Under the pieces are notes generated by a model. That model worked only from the letters and a program-made list of their open reading frames with translations, was not told the origin of the DNA and searched no databases. A stretch of DNA of 64,000 nucleotides. Origin: Lonepinella koalarum. Lineage in GTDB: Bacteria; Pseudomonadota; Gammaproteobacteria; Enterobacterales; Pasteurellaceae. The DNA is taken from assembly GCF_004565475.1 (NCBI RefSeq), contig NZ_SRHX01000006.1, positions 119,473 through 183,472 of the forward strand. Direction: 5' to 3'. The translations under genes were made by a program, and so were the position numbers. The first letter of the stretch is position 1, and the number at the start of each line of letters is the position of its first letter. Positions 1-10,055 of this stretch are shown piece after piece.

Positions 1-1225
1 CTAAACAACCACCAAATGCACCCGCAATTAAACCCATAATAAATGGTTTACCATAGCGTAAATTAACCCCGAAGATCGCTGGTTCAGTAATTCCTAAACC
101 CGCAGAAAGGGCGGCTGGATAAGCCAAGGCTTTTAATTTCAATGATTTGGTTTTGAAACCAACGGCTAAGGTTGCCCCTGCTTGAGCTGTCATCGCTGCG
201 GTGATAATCGCATTAAATGGATCCTGTCCGTCCGCAGCAATAAGTTGAGATTCAAGCAAGTTGAAAATATGATGTACGCCAGTAACAACAATGACTTGAT
301 GTACCCCACCAATAATTAGTCCTGAAATACCATAAGGTAAAGCTAACAAGAATTTAGTACCGGCTAGTACATAGTCTTCAACCGAGTGGAAAATCGGACC
401 AATCACCAATAAGGCTAAAATAGACATCACTAAAAACGTGGTAAATGGCACCACTAATAATGCTAATACATCAGGTACTCTTTTACTAAACCATTGCTCA
501 AATTTCGCACCAATGAGACCGACAAAAAATGCTGGTAAAACAGAGTTTTGATAACCGACTACAGGAATAAAATCAAAGAAGTAAATCGGTTCAGCACCAC
601 CAGAAGCAACAGCCCACGCATTAGGCAAAGCAGGACTGACCATCATTAAGCCTAAAACTAATCCAATAATCGGATTGCCCCCGAACACTCGGAAAGCCGA
701 CCAACAAATTAAAGCGGGGAAGAAAATAAAGGCGGTATCAGTCAACACCTGCGTATAAACATAGAAATTTGATGCGGAGAATGCGGCAGATGTTGTACCA
801 AATAAGCTTAAAATCTCATCATTGTTAATGGCCCCACGTACCCCCATAAACAAACCGGTTGCGACAATAGCCGGTAATAAGGGTACAAATACATCACCAA
901 AGGTACGAATTGCACGTTTAAACCAATGCCCTTGTGGTGGAACGGGTGCGGCAGTTTGTGTCGTTTGAGTTGAACCACCATTCAATGCCATCACTTCCGC
1001 ATAAATTTTGTTTACTGTCCCTGTACCCAAAATAATTTGATATTGTCCTGAATTAAAGAATGCCCCTTTGACTTTATCCAAGTCTTCGATAGTATCTTTA
1101 TCAATTTTTGACTCATCTTTTACCATAATACGTAAACGAGTCGCACAATGTGCAAAACTTTGCACGTTGTCAAAGCCGCCAATAGCTTCAACAATTTTCT
1201 TTGCAATTTCTGTATCGTTCATCAT
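1..1225 (-). CDS. scrA: Sucrose-specific PTS permease, EIIBC component (partial)
   Basis: Membrane permease that imports sucrose and phosphorylates it to sucrose-6-phosphate. About 408 codons are visible and the frame is still open at the left edge, so roughly the last 70 residues are missing. The N-terminus is an EIIB domain with the phospho-acceptor Cys27 in HCATRLRI; the EIIC membrane domain follows after a short linker near residue 95. The start ATG at 1225 has a GGAG about 7 bases upstream; a second ATG follows directly. It is divergent from the sucrose-6-phosphate hydrolase, which fixes the substrate as sucrose rather than another beta-glucoside. The symbol rests on family and neighbour. 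Confidence 0.88.
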   Translation of the reverse strand, partial: MMNDTEIAKKIVEAIGGFDNVQSFAHCATRLRIMVKDESKIDKDTIEDLDKVKGAFFNSGQYQIILGTGTVNKIYAEVMALNGGSTQTTQTAAPVPPQGHWFKRAIRTFGDVFVPLLPAIVATGLFMGVRGAINNDEILSLFGTTSAAFSASNFYVYTQVLTDTAFIFFPALICWSAFRVFGGNPIIGLVLGLMMVSPALPNAWAVASGGAEPIYFFDFIPVVGYQNSVLPAFFVGLIGAKFEQWFSKRVPDVLALLVVPFTTFLVMSILALLVIGPIFHSVEDYVLAGTKFLLALPYGISGLIIGGVHQVIVVTGVHHIFNLLESQLIAADGQDPFNAIITAAMTAQAGATLAVGFKTKSLKLKALAYPAALSAGLGITEPAIFGVNLRYGKPFIMGLIAGAFGGCL

Positions 1226-1282
1226 TGCAAAATCTCCATAAGATAAGGGTTAATAAACTATCATTCACTCTATCATTTTTTG

Positions 1283-1370
1283 TTGATAAATTAAACATAA
1301 ATAATATAAATATTACTTTTTCAAAGTACAAAGATTAGGTACTATACAAGGAAATATCATTATTGGAGAG
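1283..1370 (+). promoter_or_regulatory. Candidate promoter and ribosome binding site of scrB
   Basis: TTGATA (1283-1288) and TATAAA (1305-1310) are separated by 16 bases. GGAGAG at 1365-1370 lies 4 bases before the ATG at 1375 and decides that start over an upstream in-frame TTG. An inverted repeat, AGTAC-N9-GTACT, at 1325-1343 lies between promoter and gene and could be an operator, but no regulator gene is in view. Confidence 0.4.
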
Positions 1371-1374
1371 AATT

Positions 1375-2808
1375 ATGGCATTTACCACAGAACAACGTTA
1401 TCGAGCTTATGCTGACTGGTCAGCGGAGTACATCGAAAAAATTAAAAAAAACACCGCACTTTCACCATGGCGGACGCATTTTCATATTGAAACGCCACAC
1501 GGTTTACTCAACGATCCAAACGGTTTTTCCTATTTTAATGGTAAATTCACCCTATTTTACCAATATTTTCCTTTCGGAGCCGCTCATGGCTTAAAATCTT
1601 GGGTACACACGGAAAGTAAGGATCTCGTGCATTTCAAACAAACTGGCACTGTCATATACCCCGATACCCCTTTAGATAGTCATGGTGCTTACTCCGGCTC
1701 CGCCATGCAATTTGGTGATAAATTATTTCTCTTTTACACAGGTAATGTACGTGATGAAAATTGGGTGCGCCACCCTTATCAAATCGGAGCGTTAATGGAT
1801 CAGAAAGGCAACATTGAAAAGCTCAATAAAATACTCATTGAGCAACCTGATGATGTCACCGATCATTTTCGTGATCCTCAAATTTTTAATTACCAAGGAC
1901 AATATTACGCTATTGTAGGCGGGCAAAACCTGAATAAAAAAGGCATTATTAAGCTCTACAAAGCACATAATAATGACTACCAGCAATGGGATTACGTCAA
2001 TGATCTTGATTTTGCCAATGATAATACTGCCTATATGATGGAATGCCCGAATCTTGTTTTTGTCGATAGCAAACCTGTGTTAATCTATTGTCCGCAAGGC
2101 TTAGATAAGTCCGTGTTGGATTATCAAAATATTTATCCCAATATGTTCAAAATCGGCGATAACCTTGATGTAGAACAAGCAAAATTAGTCAATCCTACCC
2201 CATTACAACAATTAGATTACGGCTTTGAATGTTACGCGACACAAGCCTTTAATGCACCTGATGGTCGAGCCTTATGTATCAGTTGGTTAGCCTTGCCAGA
2301 TATGGAATATCCAACGGATAAATATGATTATCAAGGCTGTCTTTCTTTAGTTAAACAGCTTGCTATTCAGAATGGCAAGTTATATCAATATCCTGTGGAA
2401 GATATTGTTAATTTAAGAACCAGCAAGGAAATTTTTGCAGAACGCCAACACACCAATAATATTTACGAATTAGCACTCAATTTCGCACCAAACATTCGTC
2501 ACGAAATGGTATTAATGGCGGATAAAAATGGTAACGGATTAACTATTATCGTTGACACCACGAAAGGTGAAATCATTGTAGATCGCTCAAACTGCGGTGA
2601 AAAATTTGCAGAAAAATTTGGTACCGTTCGCTCTTGTCAAATTGAAAAACAAGCCACCACTGCTCGTATTTTTATAGATAGATCGGTGTTTGAAATCTTT
2701 ATCAATGGCGGTGAAAAGGTCTTTTCTGGACGTGTTTTCCCGAATGCGGAGCAAACTGGGATTGCCATTAAACAAGGCAATCCAACGGGCTATTTCTATC
2801 AACTATAA
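1375..2808 (+). CDS. scrB: Sucrose-6-phosphate hydrolase (GH32 invertase)
   Basis: Cytoplasmic glycoside hydrolase family 32 enzyme that cleaves sucrose-6-phosphate, delivered by the divergent PTS permease, into glucose-6-phosphate and fructose. At 477 residues it has the usual length. The three GH32 signatures are present: NDPNG with the nucleophile Asp near residue 48, the FRDPQ transition-state stabiliser motif near residue 170, and ECPNL with the acid/base Glu near residue 225. A beta-sandwich C-terminal domain follows, containing the family sequence DRSVFEIFINGG. The gene is followed by a hairpin at 2824-2844 and faces gloB. Confidence 0.95.
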   Translation: MAFTTEQRYRAYADWSAEYIEKIKKNTALSPWRTHFHIETPHGLLNDPNGFSYFNGKFTLFYQYFPFGAAHGLKSWVHTESKDLVHFKQTGTVIYPDTPLDSHGAYSGSAMQFGDKLFLFYTGNVRDENWVRHPYQIGALMDQKGNIEKLNKILIEQPDDVTDHFRDPQIFNYQGQYYAIVGGQNLNKKGIIKLYKAHNNDYQQWDYVNDLDFANDNTAYMMECPNLVFVDSKPVLIYCPQGLDKSVLDYQNIYPNMFKIGDNLDVEQAKLVNPTPLQQLDYGFECYATQAFNAPDGRALCISWLALPDMEYPTDKYDYQGCLSLVKQLAIQNGKLYQYPVEDIVNLRTSKEIFAERQHTNNIYELALNFAPNIRHEMVLMADKNGNGLTIIVDTTKGEIIVDRSNCGEKFAEKFGTVRSCQIEKQATTARIFIDRSVFEIFINGGEKVFSGRVFPNAEQTGIAIKQGNPTGYFYQL

Positions 2809-2823
2809 TGTAATCTAAGTATA

Positions 2824-2844
2824 GGGTGCATTTTACTTGCACCC
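2824..2844. terminator. Terminator between convergent scrB and gloB
   Basis: GGGTGCA and TGCACCC form a 7-bp stem with a 7-base loop, flanked by TA-rich sequence. It lies between two convergent genes and could serve both. Confidence 0.6.
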
Positions 2845-2855
2845 TTATATCCTGA

Positions 2856-3557
2856 TTAAAATTTATCTTTATCTTGTCTAAACTTAATAAATTGTGGTAA
2901 ATCTTCTGCCTGCAAAAATGGATTAATGTCCTTTTCTAAGGATAAAGTCGTCGGCATACTCGGCAATCCTTGTTTTCTCAAGGATTCAACCAAAACTTTA
3001 TGCTTTTGCACCGCACTTTTATCTTCTAATACGGTTTCGGCAAACGCTAAATTCGCTAAGGTATATTCGTGTCCAGCACAAATCAATGTATCATCAGGCA
3101 AGGCTTTCAAGCGTTGAATAGATTCAAACATCTGCTGATAATCTCCTGTAAACACTCGACCACAACCCGCTGAAAACAAACAATCACCACAAAATAAATG
3201 ACTGTCAACCCAAAAACTCACATGATTTGTCGTATGCCCTCCGGTTGGAATAACTTCAATACGATAATCATTTAATTCAAATTTCCCCCTATCCACCACT
3301 TGCGTTAAACCCAAATACGCACATTCAGTTGGACCAATAATCGGCACATCAGGAAAATGGTGTTTAAATTCCGCCACACCAGCGACATGGTCATTATGGT
3401 TATGAGTCAACAAAAGTGCGGTAATTTTATAGGGATTTTGTTCAAAAAATGATAAGATAGGCTCAATTTCTGGAATATCGATCACAATTATCGATAAATT
3501 ATCTCGTGAATAAAGCCAAATATAGTTATCATGACGGGCAGGAATTGCTTTTAACAT
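2856..3557 (-). CDS. gloB: Hydroxyacylglutathione hydrolase (glyoxalase II)
   Basis: Hydrolyses S-D-lactoylglutathione to D-lactate and glutathione in methylglyoxal detoxification. It has a metallo-beta-lactamase fold, with the metal motif THNHNDHVAG near residue 53, further ligands in GGHTTNH and in FCGDCLF, and the late histidine in CAGHEYT. The start is the ATG at 3557 (MLKAIPARHDNYIW), giving 233 residues. A longer frame exists but adds a non-homologous extension that reads into the divergent gene. The arrangement with the yafS-like methyltransferase is the same as in enterobacteria. Confidence 0.95.
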   Translation of the reverse strand: MLKAIPARHDNYIWLYSRDNLSIIVIDIPEIEPILSFFEQNPYKITALLLTHNHNDHVAGVAEFKHHFPDVPIIGPTECAYLGLTQVVDRGKFELNDYRIEVIPTGGHTTNHVSFWVDSHLFCGDCLFSAGCGRVFTGDYQQMFESIQRLKALPDDTLICAGHEYTLANLAFAETVLEDKSAVQKHKVLVESLRKQGLPSMPTTLSLEKDINPFLQAEDLPQFIKFRQDKDKF

Positions 3558-3581
3558 TGTTTTCTCTCTCTCAGGTTGAAT

Positions 3582-4289
3582 ATGGCACAAATACGTTGGC
3601 ACGCAAAAGCAGCGAAAGCGTTTAAATTACCGTCTAGTTGGCAGCAGTTGCCAAAAGGTGAACAATATTGCGAAACGCTTGGGTCTTATTTTGCCAAATT
3701 TTCGCCGTTAATAACAGGAAAACAATTAGTTCGTCTAGGTGGATTAAGTGCCGAGCTAGAATGTAAAATGTCGCTCCCCTATCATTTTGTGCTCAGTCCC
3801 GAAATAAGTAACCATTTAACCGCACTTTCTAGCCAAAATAGTTATTCTCTAATTCAGGGGGATTTGATTGAATTGCCGTTTGAAAGTCAATCCGTAGATG
3901 TTTGTATATCCGCCAATACGCTCAATTTTATGCAAGATCCACATCAACTATTACGTGAAATTCAACGAATTTTAACCGATGATGGTTATTTATTTTTATC
4001 GATTTTTAATCCAATCAGTTCATTAATGCTAAAAAGAGAGTTATCCCAATCACAACGCTCAAAGCTACCGTTCCGCCATTTTCTGCCTTGTCGCATTATT
4101 GACTGGTTACATTTGCTCAATTTTGAGATTATTCAACAACAAACTTTAGGTAATCTGTTTGCTATTGTGGCAAAAAAACAAACCTATCCATTGAGTTTGC
4201 AACCACAAAAACAGCGATTTGAGCCAAGCAAGATCTTTCAGGGCGAGCCTGTTGGGGCGTTTAAGGGAGTGGAAAAACACGAGATATAA
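3582..4289 (+). CDS. yafS: YafS-like SAM-dependent methyltransferase
   Basis: Predicted class I methyltransferase of unknown substrate, 235 residues. The SAM-binding region is degenerate: the glycine motif is LVRLGGLSAE, and the methyltransferase-11 signature continues with LIELPFESQSVDVCISAN and a downstream helix LREIQRILTDDGYLFLSIF. The ATG at 3582 is preferred to an in-frame TTG two codons upstream. It is divergent from gloB with only about 25 bases between starts. A hairpin at 4289-4308 follows. The symbol rests on family and synteny; the target molecule is not known. Confidence 0.75.
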   Translation: MAQIRWHAKAAKAFKLPSSWQQLPKGEQYCETLGSYFAKFSPLITGKQLVRLGGLSAELECKMSLPYHFVLSPEISNHLTALSSQNSYSLIQGDLIELPFESQSVDVCISANTLNFMQDPHQLLREIQRILTDDGYLFLSIFNPISSLMLKRELSQSQRSKLPFRHFLPCRIIDWLHLLNFEIIQQQTLGNLFAIVAKKQTYPLSLQPQKQRFEPSKIFQGEPVGAFKGVEKHEI

Positions 4290-4308
4290 GGTGCGAAAGA
4301 ACGCACCT
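4289..4308. terminator. Terminator between yafS-like gene and antitoxin gene
   Basis: AGGTGCG and CGCACCT form a 7-bp stem with a T run on the plus side. The flanking genes converge here. Confidence 0.65.
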
Positions 4309-4315
4309 TTTAATC

Positions 4316-4633
4316 TTAAAGACGAGAAATCTGTTCAAAAATAGCAGGTGATTTATCTACCATTTTTAATAATAATATCGCTTGTGGGTTAGGTTTAGAT
4401 TTTCCTTGTTCCCAGCCTTGATATGTCCGCACACTGGTACGTAATTTTTTGGCAAAAACCGCTTGAGAGAGATTGAGTTTTTCTCGAATAGTTTTTACTT
4501 CTGTCGCCGAAATATCAACAGGTTTATCATCAGGAAGTTCTAATGTGGTTGTTTTTAGGGTGATTTTGCCTTGTTCATGTAAAATAATTTGTTCAAGACC
4601 TTCTTTTATTTCATTAAAAAGATTACGCTCCAT
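4316..4633 (-). CDS. XRE-family antitoxin of a type II toxin-antitoxin pair
   Basis: DNA-binding antitoxin of 105 residues with a helix-turn-helix in the C-terminal half (LNLSQAVFAKKL followed by TSVRTYQGWEQGKSKPNP), typical of NadS/HigA-like partners of RelE toxins. The N-terminal half should contact the toxin. It follows the toxin gene with a 2-base gap, toxin first, and is expected to repress the shared promoter at 5006-5034. A homologous pair sits in the prophage at 42309-42934. Confidence 0.85.
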   Translation of the reverse strand: MERNLFNEIKEGLEQIILHEQGKITLKTTTLELPDDKPVDISATEVKTIREKLNLSQAVFAKKLRTSVRTYQGWEQGKSKPNPQAILLLKMVDKSPAIFEQISRL

Positions 4634-4635
4634 AA

Positions 4636-4971
4636 TTATTCTCCTTGTTTAATGACATCTAATAAATTAGCAAATACTTTTCGTTCTTCAGTACTCATGT
4701 CGTCTTTCGTATTTTTCCCATAAGCCGTAATTAAGTAGAATATTCCCCGAGAAGAACGCCAGTAATAAATCACTCTCGCACCGCCTCTTTTACCTTTATT
4801 TCTTTGCTTATCTGCAATCCGAACTTTTCGCAGTCCTCCAGTATGCTGAATAAGCTCACCTTTTTCAGGATCAGCAAGCAATTCATTTTGAAACTGTCTA
4901 AAATCTTCATCCGTTAAGAACTCATTTCGATAACGTTCAAAATAAGGTAATTCAATAAAAATGGCTTTCAT
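4636..4971 (-). CDS. RelE/HigB-family mRNA interferase toxin
   Basis: Small basic toxin of 111 residues in the RelE superfamily, whose members cleave mRNA in the ribosome. Family features are the LIQHTGGLRKVRI strand, the GKRGGARVIYYW core with conserved Arg and Tyr, and a C-terminal ITAYGKNTKDDMS region. The start is the ATG at 4971; a GTG immediately upstream is also in frame. It is the first gene of a two-gene operon with the XRE antitoxin. Cleavage specificity cannot be read from sequence. Confidence 0.85.
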   Translation of the reverse strand: MKAIFIELPYFERYRNEFLTDEDFRQFQNELLADPEKGELIQHTGGLRKVRIADKQRNKGKRGGARVIYYWRSSRGIFYLITAYGKNTKDDMSTEERKVFANLLDVIKQGE

Positions 4972-5005
4972 CACAGCACTTCCTTAATCAATTTCACAGA
5001 ATTAA

Positions 5006-5034
5006 ATCATACTCTTTTTGCGTATAGTTAGCAA
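5006..5034 (-). promoter_or_regulatory. Promoter of the chromosomal toxin-antitoxin operon
   Basis: On the minus strand, TTGCTA (5034-5029) and TATGAT (5011-5006) are separated by exactly 17 bases. The spacer and -10 contain an ATAC...GTAT inverted repeat that could be the antitoxin operator. Confidence 0.55.
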
Positions 5035-5042
5035 TAATAAAA

Positions 5043-6491
5043 TCAACGCCCAAACACCAGCACATTGCCAAATCCCTGCTCTTTCAAATACAACGCCTGC
5101 AATTTGCTCATTACCCCACGTTCGCAATACAGTACATAATTTTTACTTTGGTCAAGATTACCAAATTGCGAACTAAGTTTATAAAATGGCATTAATTGTA
5201 CGGTTTTGCCATCCAATACCAGCGGTTTTTCATCAATTTCTTCTGGGCTACGAATATCTAAAATCACGTCATTTTCGCCTAACACAGAAACGGCGTCCAC
5301 TTGCACCACGTCTTTTTCGGTTTGCTCGGCAATTTGACGAATATCTAAATATTGTGCATTTTGCACCGCACTTTCTAACACGTTAAAATCAAAATTTTGT
5401 TCTTCGGCTTCAATTTTTGCCCGAATCGCTTTTACCGTTGGATTTTTAGAAATTACCCCACAAAATTCAGGCATAGATTTGGCAATATCGTCCGTGCCGA
5501 TCTGTTTTGCCATGGCAATAATTTGCTCTTTATCGTGCGTAATCAGTGGACGCAATACCAATGCAGAACTTGCTTCATCAATCAAACGTAAATTAGTCAG
5601 TGTTTGGCTCGACACCTGCCCTAAAGCTTCCCCCGTAACAATCGCTTCAATAGCAAACCGTTCAGCAACTCGGCTGGCGGCTCGCACCATCATGCGTTTT
5701 AACACCACGCCCATTTGCCCGTTATCCACTTTTTCTAAAATTTCACCCACCACATTTTCAAAATTAATCGCAATAAAACGTACTTTATGGGAACTGCTAT
5801 AACGCTGCCAAATATGATACGCCATTTGTTTCACGCCAATTTCGTGTGCTGCTCCTCCAAGATTAAAGAAACAATAATGTACACGGCTACCACGACGAAT
5901 CAGCATATAACTCGACACCCCCGAATCAAAGCCACCCGAAATCAAGGAAAGCACATCTTCTTGCGTGCCTATCGGATAACCACCAATACCTTCAAAGCGT
6001 TGTTTAATAAAGATTAATTTATCATTTTCTACTTCAATGCGTACCGTCACATCAGGATTTTTCAATTTCACTTTGGCGGTTTCAATATGTTGATTTAACC
6101 CACCACCCACATAACGCTCAATTTCTAGCGAACTAAAGGAATGTTGCCCACGGCGTTTGGCTCGCACACAAAAAGTTTTGCCATTTAGGCTGTCACCCAC
6201 CTGTGCCAAAGTTTGCTCAAAAATATTGTGCAGATCGGTAAACGGTTTTTCTTCCACTTCTAAAAAATGATGGATCCCCGGAATTCGCCCTATTAGCTCA
6301 ATTAACTGCGGTCGATATTCTTCATTTTTTGACCGCACTTCAATAAAATCCCAATGTCGCACCACCGCCAATGTATCATCGTGTTTGCTTAACACTTGGC
6401 GAATATTGCTGGTTAAAATCTTAATAAACCGCTTACGCACGCTGTCGCTTTTAATCATGATTTCAGGGAAAAGTTTGATGATAAATTTCAT
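5043..6491 (-). CDS. thiI: tRNA 4-thiouridine synthetase with rhodanese domain
   Basis: Makes 4-thiouridine at position 8 of tRNAs and supplies sulfur for the thiazole of thiamine. Length is 482 residues from the ATG at 6491 ([10 protein letters not shown]), the enterobacterial length; upstream in-frame sequence is not conserved. Domains in order are a ferredoxin-like/THUMP region (about 1-165), a PP-loop ATPase with SGGFDSGV near 185, the thiolation Cys in FCGVISK near 344, and a C-terminal rhodanese domain with the active Cys in [10 protein letters not shown] near 456. Both catalytic cysteines are present, so the full enzyme looks functional. Confidence 0.95.
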   Translation of the reverse strand: MKFIIKLFPEIMIKSDSVRKRFIKILTSNIRQVLSKHDDTLAVVRHWDFIEVRSKNEEYRPQLIELIGRIPGIHHFLEVEEKPFTDLHNIFEQTLAQVGDSLNGKTFCVRAKRRGQHSFSSLEIERYVGGGLNQHIETAKVKLKNPDVTVRIEVENDKLIFIKQRFEGIGGYPIGTQEDVLSLISGGFDSGVSSYMLIRRGSRVHYCFFNLGGAAHEIGVKQMAYHIWQRYSSSHKVRFIAINFENVVGEILEKVDNGQMGVVLKRMMVRAASRVAERFAIEAIVTGEALGQVSSQTLTNLRLIDEASSALVLRPLITHDKEQIIAMAKQIGTDDIAKSMPEFCGVISKNPTVKAIRAKIEAEEQNFDFNVLESAVQNAQYLDIRQIAEQTEKDVVQVDAVSVLGENDVILDIRSPEEIDEKPLVLDGKTVQLMPFYKLSSQFGNLDQSKNYVLYCERGVMSKLQALYLKEQGFGNVLVFGR

Positions 6492-6786
6492 TGGATTACT
6501 CTGTTTATTGGTTGTTAGGGTAAAAATTGGGGGCATTATAGCACAACATGATGTGAATATTCGGTGAATTATCACAATCCGCAACAGGTTAGTATATTGC
6601 ACAAAAAACAATACTGGTATTTATTTTAACCTTTTGAAGTGTAGAAGATAAAACACAATACAAATAATGACGATAATTCGTCAACACGTATTAATCTAAT
6701 AAGCATATTGGTAACATCCTGCGATAATCAAATAAGATTGTTAATAGGATATTTCCCACATATTCCATATCAGAAAATTTCAAAAA
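6492..6786. other. Gene-free stretch between thiI and pntB
   Basis: About 300 AT-rich bases with no supported reading frame. It should hold the thiI promoter near its left end. No repeat or RNA gene is recognised in the remainder. Confidence 0.4.
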
Positions 6787-6818
6787 ATAACCGCACTTTA
6801 ATCCAAAAATGCGGTTAT
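6787..6818 (-). terminator. pntAB terminator containing an uptake signal
   Basis: ATAACCGCA and TGCGGTTAT form a 9-bp stem; on the minus strand it is followed by a T run. One arm includes the uptake signal ACCGCACTT, a common arrangement in Pasteurellaceae terminators. Confidence 0.75.
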
Positions 6819-6842
6819 ATTGCCAATATTTTTACAGCAAAA

Positions 6843-8294
6843 TTATAGTGCTTTCAAAATATCTTCCACACGTTCTTTTGCATCACCAAACAACATTTGG
6901 GTATTTTCTTTGAAGAAGAGTGGATTTTGTACACCTGCGTAACCCACCGCCATAGAGCGTTTGAACACAATCACATTTTGAGCTTTCCACACTTCTAACA
7001 CTGGCATGCCTGCAATCGGGCTATTTGGATCGTCTAATGCCGCAGGGTTAACTGTATCATTTGCTCCGATCACTAATACCACGTCTGTATCTGGGAAATC
7101 TTCGTTGATTTCGTCCATTTCCAATACCACGTCATAAGGTACTTTGGCTTCCGCTAATAATACGTTCATGTGACCCGGTAAACGTCCTGCCACAGGGTGA
7201 ATACCGAAACGCACGTTAATACCACGTTCACGTAATTTCGCCGTAATATCTGCCACTGGATATTGTGCTTGAGCGACTGCCATGCCATATCCTGGGGTGA
7301 TAATCACAGAACTGGCATTTTTCAATAATTCTGCCACTTCTTCTGCGGTCGTTTCACGATGCTCACCTTGTTCTTCATCAGAACTTGCTACTACGTCATT
7401 ACCAAAACCACCAGCAATAACACTAATAAATGAGCGGTTCATGGCTTTACACATAATGTAAGAAAGGATTGCACCAGACGAACCTACCAACGCACCCGTG
7501 ACGATTAATAAGTCGTTGTTCAACATAAAGCCTGCTGCCGCTGCTGCCCAACCTGAATAAGAGTTCAGCATTGACACCACCACTGGCATATCTGCACCAC
7601 CGATAGATGCCACCAAATGCCAACCGAATGCAAGAGCAATGGCTGTCATCAATAACACAGGGAAGATATTTTCAGGTGAATTTAAGAATGCCACCATTAA
7701 TAACGCTGATACCACAAGAGCCGCTAAATTTAATTTATGGCGATGTGGTAACATTAAGGCTTTAGAGTTAATAATACCACGTAATTTACCAAATGCCACA
7801 ATAGAACCAGTGAACGTTACCGCACCAATAAAGATACCTAAAAAGACTTCCACATTATGAATATTAGCAAGGACTTCTTGTTCTGCTAAGAATGTCGCTT
7901 TTGCCGTTTCTAAGGCTTCTGGGCTAGTAAACGTCATGCCTTCTGGTGCCACAAATTCTGGTTGAATATGTAAACCAAAACTATTAAAGCCGACTAAAAC
8001 CGCCGCTAACCCCACAAAACTATGCAGCATGGCGACTAATTCTGGCATTTCTGTCATTTCTACTTTTAATGCACGATGAATGCCCAGAATTGCACCGATA
8101 ATCATGGCAATAATAATCCAGAATTGACCTTCTGTAGCGGGTCCGAAAATCGTTGCTACTAAAGCAATCGTCATACCAACGATGCCGTACCAACACCCTG
8201 CTTTTGCTGTTTCATGTTTAGAAAGACCAGCCAAACTCATAATGAAAAGTAATGCCGACACAATATATGCCGCTTGTACTAAACCTAATGACAT
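6843..8294 (-). CDS. pntB: NAD(P) transhydrogenase, beta subunit
   Basis: Membrane subunit of the proton-translocating transhydrogenase that transfers hydride between NADH and NADP+ using the proton gradient. It has 483 residues: an N-terminal block of about nine membrane helices (roughly 1-270), then a cytoplasmic NADP-binding domain with [35 protein letters not shown] and [12 protein letters not shown], all diagnostic. It lies 11 bases downstream of pntA in a two-gene operon ending at the uptake-signal hairpin. Confidence 0.97.
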   Translation of the reverse strand: MSLGLVQAAYIVSALLFIMSLAGLSKHETAKAGCWYGIVGMTIALVATIFGPATEGQFWIIIAMIIGAILGIHRALKVEMTEMPELVAMLHSFVGLAAVLVGFNSFGLHIQPEFVAPEGMTFTSPEALETAKATFLAEQEVLANIHNVEVFLGIFIGAVTFTGSIVAFGKLRGIINSKALMLPHRHKLNLAALVVSALLMVAFLNSPENIFPVLLMTAIALAFGWHLVASIGGADMPVVVSMLNSYSGWAAAAAGFMLNNDLLIVTGALVGSSGAILSYIMCKAMNRSFISVIAGGFGNDVVASSDEEQGEHRETTAEEVAELLKNASSVIITPGYGMAVAQAQYPVADITAKLRERGINVRFGIHPVAGRLPGHMNVLLAEAKVPYDVVLEMDEINEDFPDTDVVLVIGANDTVNPAALDDPNSPIAGMPVLEVWKAQNVIVFKRSMAVGYAGVQNPLFFKENTQMLFGDAKERVEDILKAL

Positions 8295-8305
8295 TGTCGT
8301 ACTCC

Positions 8306-9835
8306 TTAACCTTTTCTAAACATGGCAAGCATACGTTGGGTGACTTTGAATCCCCCGAAAATATTGATGCTTGCAACCAAAATGGCAATAAATGCTAATA
8401 TGCTGACAAAGAAATTCCCTTGTGCAATTTGCAATACTGCCCCGACAATAATAATGCCCGAAATCGCGTTAGTCACCGCCATTAACGGGGTATGTAATGC
8501 GTGACTGACGTTCCAAACTACATAATAACCCACTACACAGGCTAATACGAATACCGTGAAGTGCGATAAGAATGCCGCAGGTGTCACTGACGCTAACCAT
8601 AAAAATAAGCAAACTACCGCAGCTATTACGCCGTATTTAACACGTGGATCCGCTGGTTTCGTTTCTTTTTTCGCAACAGGTGCTGCCGCTTGTTTTTGCG
8701 GTTGAGCAGACACTTGAATTGGTGGTGCTGGCCAAGTAATTTCGCCATCACGAATCACGGTCACACCACGCAATACCACATCTTCAAAATTAATATCAAT
8801 TTGACCATCTTTATTTGGTGCTAATAATTTCAATAAATTAACTAAGTTAGTACCATAAAGTTGAGAGGATTGGGTTGGTAAACGAGCTGGGAAGTCAGTA
8901 TAACCAATCACTTTCACTTGATTATCGGTGACAAAAATTTCACCTGCATTGGTATATTCGCAGTTACCACCTGTCGCTGCGGCTAAATCCACAATCACCG
9001 AACCTGGTTTCATGGAATCCACCATTTCTTTGGTAATCAAACGTGGTGCTGGTTTCCCTGGAATAGCCGCTGTAGTAATAATAATATCGACTTCTTTGGC
9101 TTGTGCGGCATAAAGTTCCATCGCACGGCGGTTAAATTCTTCTGACATCACTTTCGCATAACCGTCACCAGAACCCCCTTCTTCTTCGAAATCAATTTCT
9201 AAGAAGTCTGCCCCCATTGATTTAACTTGCTCTTTTACTTCTGGACGACTATCAAAAGCACGTACAATCGCACCAAGACTATTTGCCGCACCGATAGCAG
9301 CAAGCCCCGCCACACCTGCACCGATAACCAAGACTTTAGCGGGTGGTACTTTACCCGCAGCAGTAATCTGTCCAGTAAAGAAACTACCAAAAGAATTCGC
9401 TGCTTCGATAACCGCACGATAACCAGAAATATTTGCCATAGATGATAACGCATCTAAAGCTTGAGCTCGTGAAATACGTGGTACAGAATCCATGGCTAAT
9501 ACATTAATTTTCTTTTCAGATAATTTTTGCATTAATTCAGGATTTTGGGCTGGCCAAATAAAGCTTACTAAGGTTGCCCCTTGTTTAATTAAGGCAATTT
9601 CAGCATCAGTCGGAGCATTTACTTTAAAAATTAAATCCGCATTCCAAACGTCTTGAGCAGATCCAACTTTTGCCCCAGCATCTATAAAGGCTTGATCTTC
9701 AAAACTGGCTTTAAAACCTGCATCGTGTTCTACGATCACATCAAAGCCGAGTTTCTGAATTTGCTGAACTGTCTTTGGCGTTGCCGCCACACGACTTTCA
9801 TTATCAAGCAGTTCTCTAGGTACACCAATCAACAT
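8306..9835 (-). CDS. pntA: NAD(P) transhydrogenase, alpha subunit
   Basis: NAD-binding subunit of the same transhydrogenase. It has 509 residues, with an alanine-dehydrogenase-like N-terminal domain starting MLIGVPREL, the Rossmann motif [17 protein letters not shown] near 170, an alanine-rich linker near 380-400, and four C-terminal membrane helices from about 405. It is the first gene of the pntAB operon. The length and the alpha/beta split match the enterobacterial type rather than the three-subunit alphaproteobacterial type. Confidence 0.97.
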   Translation of the reverse strand: MLIGVPRELLDNESRVAATPKTVQQIQKLGFDVIVEHDAGFKASFEDQAFIDAGAKVGSAQDVWNADLIFKVNAPTDAEIALIKQGATLVSFIWPAQNPELMQKLSEKKINVLAMDSVPRISRAQALDALSSMANISGYRAVIEAANSFGSFFTGQITAAGKVPPAKVLVIGAGVAGLAAIGAANSLGAIVRAFDSRPEVKEQVKSMGADFLEIDFEEEGGSGDGYAKVMSEEFNRRAMELYAAQAKEVDIIITTAAIPGKPAPRLITKEMVDSMKPGSVIVDLAAATGGNCEYTNAGEIFVTDNQVKVIGYTDFPARLPTQSSQLYGTNLVNLLKLLAPNKDGQIDINFEDVVLRGVTVIRDGEITWPAPPIQVSAQPQKQAAAPVAKKETKPADPRVKYGVIAAVVCLFLWLASVTPAAFLSHFTVFVLACVVGYYVVWNVSHALHTPLMAVTNAISGIIIVGAVLQIAQGNFFVSILAFIAILVASINIFGGFKVTQRMLAMFRKG

Positions 9836-10055
9836 AATGTTTCCTTCAAATCGGTTGATTACAAATAAAATGGATAATCAAGGACTATCCAACCCGTCAA
9901 TATGACAAAAAGTCAAACTATCTTAACTGTACCATTAAATCCAACAAACTAAAAAAGTTTTTTACAAAATCTGCATGGCAAAGTACGAATTATTGCAAGA
10001 TATCTTTATGACCTACTAATATAATATCTCAACTAATATGATGTCTATTATCTAA

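Noticed and set aside
5184..5802. Plus-strand frames across thiI
   Set aside because: They are antisense shadows with poor codon use, no ribosome sites and full overlap with a well-conserved gene.
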